A stretch of DNA of 64,000 nt, from assembly GCA_963989385.1 (NCBI GenBank), contig OZ022515.1, positions 9,580,803 through 9,644,802 of the forward strand, given 5' to 3'. A model generated the notes under the pieces. That model searched no databases. It saw only the letters and a program-made list of their open reading frames with translations, and was not told the DNA's origin. Position 1 is the stretch's first letter; every line of letters starts with the position of its first letter. The position numbers and the translations under genes were made by a program. This DNA is from Ctena decussata. Taxonomy: Eukaryota; Mollusca; Bivalvia; Lucinida; Lucinidae. Shown piece after piece: positions 12,172 to 23,617 of this stretch.

Positions 12172-12450
12172 TAGGTTGGGCCAGCCGGCGACTGGAAAAA
12201 CTCTCTCTGTCTACCCAGCAATAAGTGAGTACCTTTTTCTCGAATCAGGGAAGGATAACGCAGCGAATGAGAGGGATAAACTCAGCCTTGCAAATGTTTT
12301 GCACAAGATACAGGGGATCTCGAACCGCAGCTTCCCTTCGCCGTTAGGCTATGGGAAACGGTTAGAGGGCGTCGGAGAAATTTGCATCTGTGAGGAAAAA
12401 GAAATGGGTAAATGTTCTATGTGTTTCACCATCGAATGCTTTGACTGACT
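12172..12450 (+). mobile_element. SINE family S2, head-truncated
   Basis: The block at 12180-12275 (GCCAGCCGGCGACTGGAAAA, then AAGGATAACGCAGCGAA) matches the reverse complement of 28380-28465. In that second copy the block is preceded by a tRNA-like head. The open frame here is therefore repeat sequence rather than a P-loop protein, although it starts with residues resembling GQPATGKT. Confidence 0.6.
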
Positions 12451-13004
12451 TCCAAAGATGAAGGACCCAGTAAGAGGCTCGGCATGGAAACAGAGGCTAT
12501 GCACTCATCAACTCTGATCGATGAAAACTTCGATTTGCAGATTTACCAAGAAGACAGAAATCGGTCCATGAACACCTGAGGATGTTATGAGATAAAATAA
12601 ATAACCCCATTCATTGTTTCATTGAGAGTTGAAATATCGCTATTTATTGAAGGAAAATATGAAAACATCATATTAAAGCGCGTCGGCATTCCCTTAGTCC
12701 GGCACATCAGCTCAAAATCGTAAATTTTAATTATACGCAACGCTTCACAAACCTGAGAAAAAAATCTGTTTACATGTAACACCGAATATAATTTTAGCAC
12801 AAGGACTTATAGTTACGGTGCAATATTTTTATATGTTTGGGGAAAAAGATTTGATAAGCGCATTTTAAAATCGATCTTAAAAATTGAATTGTTTGCATAC
12901 TTCTTGATATCAAATGCTTGTCTCTCGTATTTCCGGTGTAACTTGTAAACGAGCAGAATGTTTTAGTATAAATTGCCGTCAATAAAACTAGTGTTTTACT
13001 ACAA

Positions 13005-13244
13005 ATGAGCCGCGACACGACAAAACCAACAAAGTGGTTGTGCGCCCAGCGCAGACTCAGATCAGCCTGGGCATCCGCCCAGTCTGATCAGAGTCTTCGC
13101 TGTCCGCATGGCGGTAGCTTAAACCCTTAGCTACCCTTTAAGCACTTCACGAAGACTCTGACCGGACTGGGCAGATGCCCAGGCTGATCTGAGTCTGCGC
13201 TTGGCACACAACCACATTGTTGGTTTTGTCGTGTCGCGGCTCAT
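13005..13244. mobile_element. 240-bp palindromic MITE
   Basis: Complete copy from ATGAGCCGCGACACGACAAA to GTCGTGTCGCGGCTCAT. The centre is GTAGCTTAAACCCTTAGCTAC. The two halves are mutual complements with scattered mismatches. Confidence 0.85.
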
Positions 13245-13424
13245 TAATCAAATCCGGGACATAAAACAGTCCTTGTCAACTGTCAGAGACGGCGCTCAAG
13301 AAAGTACAAAAAGTTTATTATATTTTCTTAGCTCTTGATAACCGAATGAATAGTTCATACCGTGTTTGTGCATTAATTATGGTGTGAACTGGAAATCGTT
13401 TGGAGGAGCTTTCTTCAAAATGGT

Positions 13425-13690
13425 TGGTTGGTTGTGTTGGGTTTAACGGCTCTTTGAGACAGTATTTCAGTCTATATCGGGCCGTCTCTCACAGAGAGGG
13501 AGAGAGAAGAGAGCAGTGATAGACGAGCAATACAAAATGTCCAAACAACCCCAACCGCACCTACTGCAAGCACAATAGGCCCTTGCCCTACTACTACTCA
13601 AATCAGTAGGATACCCGGCACTGGAAGTTACACGCATCACCATCGAACTACCCGATCACCGCTCTTTCTTTAAGAGAAGGCAGTTTTAGA
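13425..13690 (-). mobile_element. SINE family S1, minus strand
   Basis: Read on the minus strand it ends CGATATAGACTGAAATACTG, then GAGCCGTTAAACCCAACAC and a short CCAAC tail. This is the 3' domain and tail I associate with molluscan tRNA-derived SINEs. A close relative is at 20258-20505, sharing AAATGTCCAAACAACCC and AGGCCCTTGCCCTA. The tRNA-like head is not clear in this copy. Confidence 0.65.
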
Positions 13691-13780
13691 CACGCCGACA
13701 CTTAGTAACCTTAACTTCTTGCTGTCTGATTTTCTTTATGCTCTTGAGTTTTGGTAAAAGAGGTGCTTTAAACAATAATT

Positions 13781-13990
13781 TGAGCCTCGATATGACAAAA
13801 CCAACAAAGTGGCATGTGCGACAAGGGAAGATTCAAATCAGGCATCAGGGCATCAGAGTCTTCGCTGTCCGCAGACCCTTAGCTACCCTTACAGCGCACA
13901 GCAAAGACTCTGGTCTCACTAGTCGGATGTCCAGTCTGATCTTAGTCTTCGCTGGGCGCACATGCCATGGTTTTGTCGTGTCGCGCCTCA
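13781..13990. mobile_element. Palindromic MITE, 210-bp shortened copy
   Basis: It starts TGAGCCTCGATATGACAAAA and ends TTTTGTCGTGTCGCGCCTCA. Internal deletions leave about 210 bp. Repeat R1-like sequence follows within 10 bp. Confidence 0.75.
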
Positions 13991-13997
13991 AATGTTC

Positions 13998-14085
13998 CTC
14001 TACCAAATTGAGTGTCAGATGCACATTTCTGTATCTAACTTCTTCAGTGTCTCTAAACCAAACGTTTGAGAGATAAATGTGCTGG
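13998..14085 (+). repeat. R1 5' domain fragment
   Basis: ACCAAATTGAGTGTCAGATG and CTAACTTCTTCAGTGTCTCT align with 10818-10885. As there, the fragment directly follows a palindromic MITE. Confidence 0.5.
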
Positions 14086-14558
14086 TCAGGTCCCTCCCTG
14101 ATCTGAAACACGTAGCTTGTTACTGCTAGGTGGTCAGTGAGTGAGTTTTTACTCGCTGGTATGACAAAGACTTGAGTCTTCGACCCATAGGCACTCAGCA
14201 ACGGCGACTCTCTTTTTATAGTAAATGTATGAAATTAAAAAACATATATAAAAGATATGTATAGAAGTAGCATCTGCTATTCTTTAATTAAAACAAGAAA
14301 ATAAGTTCTTTACACCGGAAAAGATGTCTTCATGCATTCGAAGACACAGCACAGATCAGTTTATTAGACATATGTACTACAGAAGTCCAAATACAGTATT
14401 AATCCTTACAAACGCCACTGCTCAAATAAACTCTCCTGCCTTTTTTTTCCCAATATAATGTTATATAGACTTGTCAACCTCCGTGTTTTCCAACAGTTTT
14501 ACAAAGGGGAACAATATGAATTCCTGTTCGCTTTCCTGGAGAACGTAGCTCTTCTAAA

Positions 14559-14628
14559 TGGGGTTCGCTCTTCAAGGAAAGAATTTGCTCTTAGAGCAGC
14601 AAATTCTTTCCTTAAAGAGCGGACCCCT
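14559..14628. repeat. 70-bp hairpin
   Basis: The arms are GGGGTTCGCTCTTCAAGG and GCAAATTCTTTCCTTAAAG with complements around TGCTCTTAGAGCA. Two or three mismatches in about 33 pairs. Confidence 0.7.
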
Positions 14629-14806
14629 TCTCAAAAGAAAGACACTAAAACAGGAAAATAGTAGAACCGCTTCATCTGAAAGAATATCCATTCACTGTAA
14701 TACTGATCATTAGGGGTATCTGCGCAGCGGCTGATTTACTACTCTGTAGCTCTAAATAACGCCCCGGCGACGTTCAATAGTATAAATACAGTACTTGAAG
14801 GATACA

Positions 14807-14903
14807 CCCACTGCGCACACAAGGTTGAATTAACCTTGAATCAATCTTGATTCAACGTCACGACTTTGAATCAAGGTTGATTTAACCTTGTGTGCCTGCT
14901 GGG
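14807..14903. mobile_element. 97-bp MITE, copy 2 (TTGAATC variant)
   Basis: The ends CCCACTGCGCACACAAGG and CCTTGTGTGCCTGCTGGG match the other 97-bp elements. The interior instead holds alternating GGTTGAATT, AATCAAGG and TTCAACGTC repeats. Length is identical to the two ACGTC-rich copies. Confidence 0.7.
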
Positions 14904-15723
14904 CATATTTTTTTCAACATATCTACCATGCTTAAATTTATAAATAGTTGTCTGGAAGTCTAATGTTCATACTCATCTTTGCTACTTGACACCCTAAACA
15001 TATTTGGGAGACCATTTTATTCAATTTTAGGTAACCATTGAGATTTATCCAAGTTCTTTAAAAGGAAACCAAACTAACGCCAGGGTTCAAATACTCTCAT
15101 TAGTCCAATCCTAGTATGCTTTTTCAAATACTATGGATTAATGCCCAATAGTCAATTAAAATGTCATCTAAAAGGAATTTGTGATTGTAAAGAGCAAAAC
15201 TTGTCACGTAATTAGCGGCTAATTGAAGTACCTTTTTTTTAAATAAAACCATAAAACATTTTATTCCGCCGACGCTTTCATACTGACAGTAAATTCTTGC
15301 AAAAAGGGGTTTGTACAAACACGGAACTCCCGAATTTGATCACTCCCAGAATATCTGTTTGGTTAAATGGGAACATTTTCAGTGGAGGCAACTCTCAGCT
15401 CCCTTCTCATTTGGGAGTCAACTCTTCAAGGGAATAACTTAGTCAGTTCTTTCCTTCAAGAATAAACCCATTTTGGGAGGGATCTCCAAACAAGGAAACA
15501 GAAAGGCAAAAAAGTTATTTTCCCGAATAAATAAGGCTGAAAACTATAACGCGTACTTAAAAAACTTACTATTTGCGATACATGTATCTAAATTTCACGG
15601 TATAATGAAAATGACATATTGGCGCATGTTAATTTTGCGTTCATGATAAATCCGGGCTCGAGATAGATTAAGAAACAGATAAATTTGTAACACTTTTTCT
15701 TACTGTTCTTCGTTACTTTACAT
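14904..15723. other. No gene recognised
   Basis: AT-rich. Segments such as GGCAACTCTCAGCTCCC (15388-15404) and TCAACTCTTCAAGGGAATAA (15419-15438) resemble sequence near 14560 and 43210, so another diffuse dispersed repeat may be present. Confidence 0.3.
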
Positions 15724-15776
15724 TGTGGCATCCAATTAGAATCGCCTCATTCAGGCGATTCTAATGGGATGCCACA
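15724..15776. repeat. 53-bp palindrome with shared core
   Basis: 24-bp arms, TGTGGCATCC plus ATTAGAATCGCCT and complements, with one mismatch and a 5-nt loop. The core CATTAGAATCGCCT also forms the centre of the palindrome at 41268-41340, where the outer arms are unrelated. Confidence 0.85.
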
Positions 15777-16382
15777 TTGTACAGTTTATTGAAAAGGTAT
15801 ACGAAAGTAAGGAGGAAAATCTAAAATACTCATCAAATACTGCTTTTCATCTGAGCTGCCTTTATGCTTGCGAAGTATATGTATTTAATAAATATAATAT
15901 TGGCGGTTTTATAAATATTTTAGCGCTTTTTGCCCTTACATGTACCGCCAAAATCGCCAAAATTCAGTAACCGCCAAAAATAGATGTTTTACAGTACCCA
16001 AACAAACCAACACGGTGTTCACTGTTTGTTTTTCCGTTACAAAAGTTGGCAATGCAATAATACAGTGTTTCAGTTAAAATAATGTGTTAAAGCATTATTG
16101 CAATTAATGCGAAAGACGAACTGTACCAGATGGGTTTCGGTGATATTAGGGTTCAGAGATGGGCAATCCTTTTCAGTGTCATCTTTGCCGACCTTCTCAA
16201 TAGAGGTCACGAGCAAATTATTTGTTTTAAGGGAAGGCCCCATTTTGGAAGGGATATGTTGTTCAGCCAGTCGAAACAGAAGGTTACAAAAACTGCGCCC
16301 CCTTCGGAAAAAAAGGGGAAGGATAAACATGAATTTGTGCCGATACACCTAAAATGTTATCATTCATTCGTTTAAGTACATG
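15777..16382. other. No gene recognised
   Basis: Overlapping frames on both strands near 16070-16375 (81-92 codons) show no domain I recognise. Short GGCGGTT and AACCGCC motifs occur near 15901-15980. Confidence 0.3.
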
Positions 16383-17426
16383 TAGGGTAACTCGCCCTTA
16401 AGTCGAACTTGCCCTTAAGTCGAACAAATTAAACTGATAACATTAATATTTCAACTTGGTGGGTCATTATCTGTTAAGATACCAGACGCTACCTTAATCT
16501 ATGAACAATGTGCATAAAAGACTCCCAAATATAAAACATGCATTATTATACGACTAGCTGTCGTCGCAATGCATCCCTCTCGAGCTGTTTCTAAATTTCA
16601 TAATTTTGATTTTTATAAATTTTGTAAAATGCTTAATATCATGTAGCAAAAAGGGTCCTAGTTTGCGAAATTTTACATTTTTGTTAAACTAATCCATGGC
16701 TTCTCAAAGCTCGAAAAGATAACTATTTATTGGTCAAAATAAATAACTTCAACAAAATTTTTAACGATTAACACAAACCTATGTTTTGTCATTGAGTCGA
16801 ACACCGATTCGCCCTGAAGTCGAACACGGGCATATAGTTTCAGAGACGGTTTACTCACTGTATCACTAGCAAATACATACAGTCACAGACTAAATGCACA
16901 AGCATATCTTCCTCTTTTCTTTTATGCACGCAATAAGGGTCTACGCTTATCATAAATGAAATAACACACATGGTAACTCAGCCCCTTAAACGAATGTTTT
17001 GCTACATGCACCAGGAGTCACAGGGTGGATTTATTTGCATTTACGTACATTGCTGTGTGTCTCATTATCTCAAAAAGAGTGTTTTGATTTGACATCAAAC
17101 AAAAATGATTTAAAAATATGTAATTTAAAAATTGCGGATTTTCTGGATATCACAGACCCTACATGAGGGTGTCCCATAATGGCTGGATCAGTATATCTGT
17201 TCGAGTCAGGGGCAAGTCTGTTCGACTTAAGGGCTAATTTGTGTAGGTGGATAAAACCCCTGGTTATTCCCTTATTTTACGAAATATGGCTGAACAGTTG
17301 CAGTTTTTTGGCGCTTGGAAAGCTGCGCTAGCTGTTGCATGACCCAAACACGATGTGGGTCAATAGCCAGGGTCTGTAAGCGCAAGACAATACAAAAGGT
17401 GTTCGACTTAAGGGCGAACTACCCTA
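16383..17426. mobile_element. 1.04-kb TIR element with TA flanks
   Basis: The left end is TA then GGGTAACTCGCCCTTAAGTC. The right end reads GACTTAAGGGCGAACTACCC then TA. TA on both sides fits the target preference of Tc1/mariner. Internal degenerate copies of the TIR motif occur near 16411 (CCCTTAAGTCGAAC), 16809 (CGCCCTGAAGTCGAAC) and 17218 (GTTCGACTTAAGGGC). No transposase-like frame was found, so it is non-autonomous. Confidence 0.7.
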
Positions 17427-17429
17427 TAT

Positions 17430-19484
17430 AGGTTTAAAATTGGCATCTTAAGTCTTAGTTCAAGAGGTCAAGAACTTTTTAATCCGACCGTTAAAGTCCC
17501 AGTTAGCAATACATGTTTCCATTTTAATCTGTTAACGTCATTGATTCATAACAAATTTACGCAACGGGATATTTACCTAACAAGGACAATTTATGAGACT
17601 ATCTTAAATGCATTAGATAGGTACTGAATATACCCACATGAAAAAAAGTCAATTAAATATCGTGTCTGATGACGAAAACTTATATTTTAATCAACAGGGC
17701 TATAGGAAACTTCAATAAAACTGTAAAAAATGTACTGTTTATAGGTCTTTAATTCTACCAAAAGTTTCCGCTATTTTTTTCAAATGCGCGAACATTTTTC
17801 GTTTAAGATGGCTGACTACTAAATAACATCCTGGTAAATTCCATAGTCGAAAACAAGATGTAACTAACTTTTTCGAGGCAAAACAACAGCTCTTACACCC
17901 ATTTGACGTAGAAGATATAATATCATATGATTTCTGCCTACAATATTTGTTGAATATTTACGATGAGATTGAAAGATAATGTCGTCTGCCAGGAGGGTCG
18001 GAAAGTACCCTGTACCCTGCCGTACAGCGTAAATTAGAAAGACGATATAGAAAGTAGCAAAGCTAATCTGAATCCGGAATTGTGTGTGAAATCACTGTTA
18101 CGTCTTGTTTGATGCAAACTTGTTTTGAGAACTGCTTATACAAACTTGTCATAATATAGTTAACCTTTTTGTGTCTTGAAACTGCATACTTGACAATAAT
18201 ATACTATGCAAAATATATTTAGCAATTTTTTTATACTTTGCAATTTTTCTCATTACTAAAGTGAAACTTTGAGCGAAATTAAATTGCAGTGAAAGGAACC
18301 GTATTTGGTGCTTAAGATATCATGGGATTACAGAGGCCATCTTTAAAAACGATATTGGGGAAAAGCGATAAGCGCGGAAGGGGTCATTAGCCGAAATTCG
18401 CACCCATTGAAAAGCAACATAAAAATGGCAAGCATGTGATTTTTTGTACGGTCTTTCCTATCATTTTTATGCCCAGTTTTTTTGTCAACGCTATTGAATG
18501 TGTAAAAGATAGGGTTAAGCTTAACAACTGACGAATCTTAGCCTGCGCAATTGACGTTAGAACGTTATAATTCGGTCCAATGTGCACGGGTTTACAGGTG
18601 CCTCAGTTCAATGCAATCGAAACCCAAGAAAAACCAATAGGCTAAAATAAAAGGTCACGCCACGATTACTTGAACTGCGAAGTTTCTTCGTTAAGGTGTA
18701 GCGTAACTGTGAGAAAATGATGACGTTAGTCTGAGCCTTTTGACTTATGCTCAGTAACCGGGAAATATTTTCTTTCTAAATGGTTTACGTTATCATATTG
18801 GTAGATACCAAACAATCATTCAGTCGAAAGGGATTCAAGAAACACCGATTAGAAAGAACTTTTTAAGACGATAACGTAAAAACAAGGGAAAACGTCAAAT
18901 TTTGGAACTCTGTAAACCTCATACTCGTAGCATATTCAAATATTTTAGAGCGTTTTCCTTTATTTTAACAGCAAGCCAGCCGCCTCATTATAGTTTTGGA
19001 TTTTGTACATGATCAAAAATGTCCTTCAGATATAATGGTCTCAAAAACTGACGTCACGGTAGTTCAAACGCTACAACTGAGCAATCTTGAATCTTTTACC
19101 TGCCAGTCTATCTTGAATGATCGGCCTTTGTATTTTAATGCAGTAAAGTGACAATAAAGTCCTAATATGGTGGATCCGACACATACAAAAACATTGCTAT
19201 ATTTATTGTGCATAGTATAGATAGTGTGTTCGCATAAAGGCAGTGGTTTATTTTCATAGCAAAACGACCTGTATTAGCTGAGATTTTTTAGGCAAATTTT
19301 ATCAAAACCGGTTGGAAAATTAAACAGTTCTGGAAATGTAAATCTCCCAAACAAGGATGTCACTTGCGAAGACATTTTGGTTATATTTTGAAGTCATAAG
19401 CGCATAGTTTGTTATGCGTAAACTTTATCAATCAAATGCAAACGTCTTCTTAAGAAAAGAATTTCTTTTTTGTGGTGTTTATCG
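17430..19484. other. Gene-free AT-rich stretch
   Basis: No coding or repeat signal I can support over about 2 kb. The longest frame (18387-18587, minus, 66 codons) has no recognisable features. Confidence 0.35.
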
Positions 19485-19574
19485 AAGTATAAACTACGTT
19501 GGGTCGCGTTCAAAATAAGTGAACCCCGAAGGGGTTCATGTAAATTTTGCTAGCGACCCAATGTAGTATTAACA
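19485..19574. repeat. Palindromic element, copy 2 of 2
   Basis: AAGTATAAACTACGTTGGGT and its complement surround GAACCCCGAAGGGGTTC. It matches 4104-4220 in arm and centre sequence. Confidence 0.75.
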
Positions 19575-20257
19575 TTCTTTTCTATCTATTATCTGACCAC
19601 AAATTTGAGATAGGGTCTACAGGTGAAGCAGAAAAACATTTTATACTTAGGTTTTCTTCTAACTGTGGAACAGCGTCAACGACCTCATAACGCTGCCTAC
19701 GTCCAATCAGATTGGAAAGAATCATGTTTTGTTTTGACGTCACTTAACGCCATGTGACGGCGCGTGAACCGTTGTAGTAACTACATAACGTCTTTATGGT
19801 TTACCATGATAGAGCTTTTCAATAAATGCGCTAAGAATGTAGGTATTGAAGTTTTATATAGTTTCAGTTCCTCAGTAAATATTACAAATGGTGGCTATCA
19901 TGCTGTCTCTTACAAAGCTAAAACACATACATGTACATGTTATATCTGCCTTATGTTTTGATGAAATTCGATCAATTATGTTCCAAAATTATCTGTTTGT
20001 AAACCTTGAACTTCAGTGTTGTAGTTATTTATCTTGAATTTTAGTTGAAAACGTGCATTATTATATTGATAAAATATAACATCCCAATGAAATTATTTTA
20101 CGGTGTACCGTCATAACAGAGAAGAAATGTGCGAGCTGGTCTTTTGGATAGCGTTATGTGGCATAACATTGATAGAAATGTAAGCTTATTATGCTTTATG
20201 TTTTAAAATACGTGAGCTTACAAACACTAGTAATATTCTTTATCCGAGTCTGTCCCG
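19575..20257. other. No gene recognised
   Basis: AT-rich; the frame at 19764-19961 has no domain. Confidence 0.3.
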
Positions 20258-20505
20258 TCTTTGAGACAATATTTCAAACGGCCTTTTGAGACAGTATTTC
20301 CGTCTATATCAGGCCGCCTCCCAGAGAGAGGAAGAAAGGCAAGAGAGAAAATGTCCAAACAACCCACATCCGCACTTACTACAAGCACAGTAGGCCCTTG
20401 CCCTATGACGTTCCAAATCAGTGGAACGCCCCGGCACTTGAAGTTATACACAGCAATGCCATCGCAACACCCGACCACCTCTGTCTGTCCCCATATACTC
20501 TATGG
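20258..20505 (-). mobile_element. SINE family S1, minus strand
   Basis: Contains GAGACAGTATTTCCGTCTAT then ATCAGGCCGCC, the complement of the S1 3' domain, with the same downstream blocks as 13425-13690. The segment GAGACAATATTTCAAACGGCC just before is a second, degenerate copy of the domain start, as if part of the tail had duplicated. Confidence 0.6.
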
Positions 20506-20977
20506 CTGAATACGGGAGATTATTTGCCGGATATTTTAACGAAATACCTCCACCTTAACATTCAAATGAGTGCAATTTGATTGGTCGACAGCGAACGAAA
20601 CACGCATTTTACACATCGATCAATCCCCTAAGCCGTCATTTAGGAACTTTTTTCTTTGCGACAATTTCTAAGATACGCAGTATAACCGACAGTTTTCAGA
20701 TATTGATGACCAAGTTGAACTGTAAGAAATGAAATACAAAATTAGTTTTGGGGATTGGGGGTTCTATAAATGACAACAATCCTTTCAGGCTTTATTCAGT
20801 TTGAGAGGTGTTCGACAACTTTTACATATCATTAAAGGTCACAAAAATAAAAGCCATTCCTATAATAGCATGTTTGCTAAAGTGTGATATTCCAGTCTTT
20901 TTGTATAATTTACCATGTTTATTCGGCTACAAAATGGGAGTTTTCCCCTCTCAAGAATGAGCCCGAATATCCGGCCT
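20506..20977. other. No gene recognised
   Basis: No repeat or coding signal identified before the 43-bp tandem array. Confidence 0.3.
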
Positions 20978-21577
20978 TTGAAATTCTGATATAATATGGG
21001 ATTTACCCTTCCAAAACAATCCGAAATCCTGATACAATATGGGATTTCACCTTCCAAAACAATTCCAAAACCTGATATAATATGGAATTTCTCCTTCCAA
21101 AACAATCCCAAATCCTGATATAATATGGAATTTCCCCTTCCAAAACAATCCCAAATCCTGATATAATATGGGATTTCCCCTTCCAAAACAATCCCAAATC
21201 CTGATATAATATGGGATTTCCCCTTCCAAAACAATCCCAAATCCTGATATAATATGGGATTTCCTCTTCCAAAACAATCCCAAATCCTGATATAATATGC
21301 CAAAACAATCCCAAATCCTGATATAATATGGGATTTCCCTTTCCAAAACAATCCCAAATCCTGATATAATATGGGATTTCCCCTTCCAAAACAATCCCAA
21401 ATCCTGATATAATATGGAATTTCCCCTTCCAAAACAATCCCAAATCCTGATATAATATGGGATTTCCCCTTCCGAAACAATCCCAAATCCTGCTGTAATA
21501 TGGAAATTCCCCTTCCAAAACAATCCCAAAGATTGGGATTGTTTTGGAAGGGGAAATCCCATATTTTATAATATACC
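20978..21577. repeat. 43-bp tandem repeat, about 13 units
   Basis: The unit is CCAAAACAATCCCAAATCCT followed by GATATAATATGGGATTTCCC and CTT. Units are nearly identical in the middle and diverge at the left edge. One unit near 21300 lacks about 12 bp. The array ends with a single inverted unit (21531-21565) beginning GATTGGGATTGTTTTGG, so its right edge folds back as a hairpin. All three minus-strand frames stay open (up to 208 codons) because the unit has no stop codon in that orientation; these frames are not genes. Confidence 0.95.
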
Positions 21578-21789
21578 TACCAATGATACACCTTTTGAAA
21601 TGTCTGTTTTCTGGCCATCTGATACGGAACGCCGTATCAAACTGGCGTCTTCTAAATCCGTATCACTATCCCTTAAAACGAGGCTAATTCTGAGTTCCAG
21701 CTTGAGGTGAGTCTTTTTCTAAAGTGCATCGTAGAAACGAGAACCAGAGAAACCGGACTAGTGACGTAACGTCAACAAACACGTCAGAA

Positions 21790-21915
21790 ATGGCGCGCCA
21801 CGATAGCTTAGTCGTTATCGTTTTTCTCAGACTAGCTACATTCCTCTGTCTGGCAGGTTTGAATTTGGGTCTATGCAATAGCGCTAGCAAGTATGAATGT
21901 TTGGCTGTTCATAAG
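21790..21915 (+). CDS. Possible first exon with signal peptide
   Basis: ATG at 21790 opens 42 codons. The N-terminus is MARHDSLVVIVFLRLATFLC, followed by a further apolar run to about residue 29 (LCNSA). This is a short polar head, a hydrophobic core and small residues suited to signal-peptidase cleavage. The frame then meets AAG/GTATAT at 21915/21916, a reasonable splice donor in phase 0. Upstream, TGACGTAACGTCA near 21762-21774 resembles a CRE-type site. No downstream exon is recognised; the next 160 bp are a palindrome. It could be the first exon of a secreted-protein gene, or chance. No function can be assigned. Confidence 0.3.
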
Positions 21916-21930
21916 GTATATAATAAACAA

Positions 21931-22092
21931 ATTATTATGATAGTAACTTGATCTGGCGTACTGTATCACGTCTCGTAGATGAGCTCATACCATCAGATCA
22001 CCCTCGACGCAAGCGTCTCGGGTGATCCGATGGTATGAGCTCATCAACTCGACGTGATACAGTACGCCAAATCAGGTTACTGTTATAATAAT
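21931..22092. repeat. 162-bp near-perfect palindrome
   Basis: The arms run from ATTATTATGATAGTAAC through GGCGTACTGTATCACGTC and GATGAGCTCATACCATC to a centre of CTCGACGCAAGCGTCTCG. About 75 pairs with few mismatches. It lies just after the possible exon at 21790-21915. Confidence 0.85.
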
Positions 22093-22509
22093 GTGTATAT
22101 ATCAGGATTATCTTGAATAATAAGTCATAAGACAGATCTACATCTCTAGGATTGTCTAGAAAAGGGAAACTTTCCGCCTGAAGAAATACGGTAAGGAAAA
22201 AACAAACGCATTGCTTTCAATCTCTGTTTTTAGAGTGAACTTTGAGATCATACAATCATAATCTGTGTTTTGACATTTAATGCAATAAAAAGAGAGAACT
22301 CAGACATTGTTTTACTGTAATTGATGCTTGCATATTTACCCACGTTTGATATTTGAAGATCATCATTGTACTGTGTAACTTCGTTTGGTACCTAAACTTA
22401 GATCGGTATAAGTCTGCAACTTTAAGTAACTTTATTTTTTTTTTGCAACATGTTGAAACAAGCTTCAGCATGTAGATCGGCTTGAAAAAAATAGATGGCT
22501 GGCTGACTT

Positions 22510-22620
22510 ACGCTTTTACATCATTACTATTAACAGTATTTCAGTCATATCAGGACGATGGTTGGGTAGTAATGAAAGGCTGTGCGCAATGGAGCCCTGT
22601 TTAAGATCGAAGAATCCAGC
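22510..22620 (-). mobile_element. SINE S1 3' fragment, minus strand
   Basis: AACAGTATTTCAGTCATATC then AGGACGATGG is the complement of the S1 3' domain, as at 41655-41815. The following GGCTGTGCGCAATGGAGCCC parallels GGCTCTGTTCAATGAAACCC in that copy. No head is seen. Confidence 0.6.
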
Positions 22621-23215
22621 ATATAGATTGGTTTGAAATAGAGAGACTGGCTGAAAGTCGTATTTAGCTGATCTTGAACAGGGATCAGGGGACAGATGGG
22701 TTTACAGGACCCTACATTTTGCTTAATATAAGACTGAATATCAGTCTAAGATAAATCTTACAGAAGAACTTATAAATTTTTACACATATATATGGCCTTT
22801 TCAGTTAAAAATAAATGAAATTGTTCGGAAATTGATGGCACCATGATATGTTTCTTTTGGAAAGATATCTTGTAATCAAATTGAATTGGTTACACTGTTC
22901 GGAAATATTCACGACGGTATGGAATAAGAGCACCGTCAGTGACATGATATGCATTTGATCATTGTAGGTAATTCAGTTGCTTCAAGGCAAATACATAGTC
23001 ACCCCAGTTCTGTTGTTCTTGTTCTGTTTCGAAGTGTTCCGATACACGTTTTCCACCATTTATTTAGGGGGAGACAACTTCTTTTGTGACTCTATCTGCC
23101 TCCTTGGATGACAAAACCCTTCAAATCAGAGTCTTCCCTAAAAGGACAGAATTTATTTCAATGTGAGCAATTGCTCTCTTTTAGAGAGCCTGTCGATACC
23201 TGCCGACACATAATC
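22621..23215. other. No gene recognised
   Basis: AT-rich, no supported feature. Confidence 0.3.
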
Positions 23216-23280
23216 ATTTCTTTCAAAAGCTTAGCAGCACTGAAGAAGTTGAATACAGAAATGCACATCTGTCGCACTAA
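23216..23280 (-). repeat. R1 5' domain fragment, inverted
   Basis: CACTGAAGAAGTTGAATACA and GAAATGCACATCTGTCGCAC are the reverse complement of the domain at 13998-14085. Confidence 0.5.
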
Positions 23281-23617
23281 AGTTAATAAAGTTATGTTTA
23301 CATCCTAAGAGCTAAGCCCATTGCGAAGACAGGCGAAAAAAATGATGGTAGAGTAACTTTCCCAGAATTGTACCCATTCACCTTAAATCAAAGGTGCCAA
23401 TAAACAAAGAAGGGTATAAAATAAAACATATAGCTACAGTTTTATGCTGCATGCAACGCATTAATTTCCGCCCACTTAACACCCACATATGACAAACAGC
23501 GCAAAACTTGATGGCGCTGATCCTTTAAGATTTATGAATAACCTTTGGGGTGCATACAAAGAACCGCGTTAGTACTAGGCAACCACAAATTAAAGCAACG
23601 CAGCCTAAACGGTCAAA
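23281..23617. other. No gene recognised
   Basis: No supported feature between the R1 fragment and the next MITE. Confidence 0.3.

Noticed and set aside
12176..12448. 90-codon frame starting like a P-loop protein (GQPATGKT)
   Set aside because: The sequence is a SINE body also present inverted at 28380-28465; the motif match is accidental.
17666..17679. Possible hammerhead core CTGATGACGAAAAC
   Set aside because: There is no helix II between CTGATGA and GAAA, and no matching helix I or III.
20860..21562. Repeat proteins of 171-208 residues on the minus strand
   Set aside because: They are translations of the 43-bp tandem repeat in cycling frames, all three open at once, with no start context or homology.
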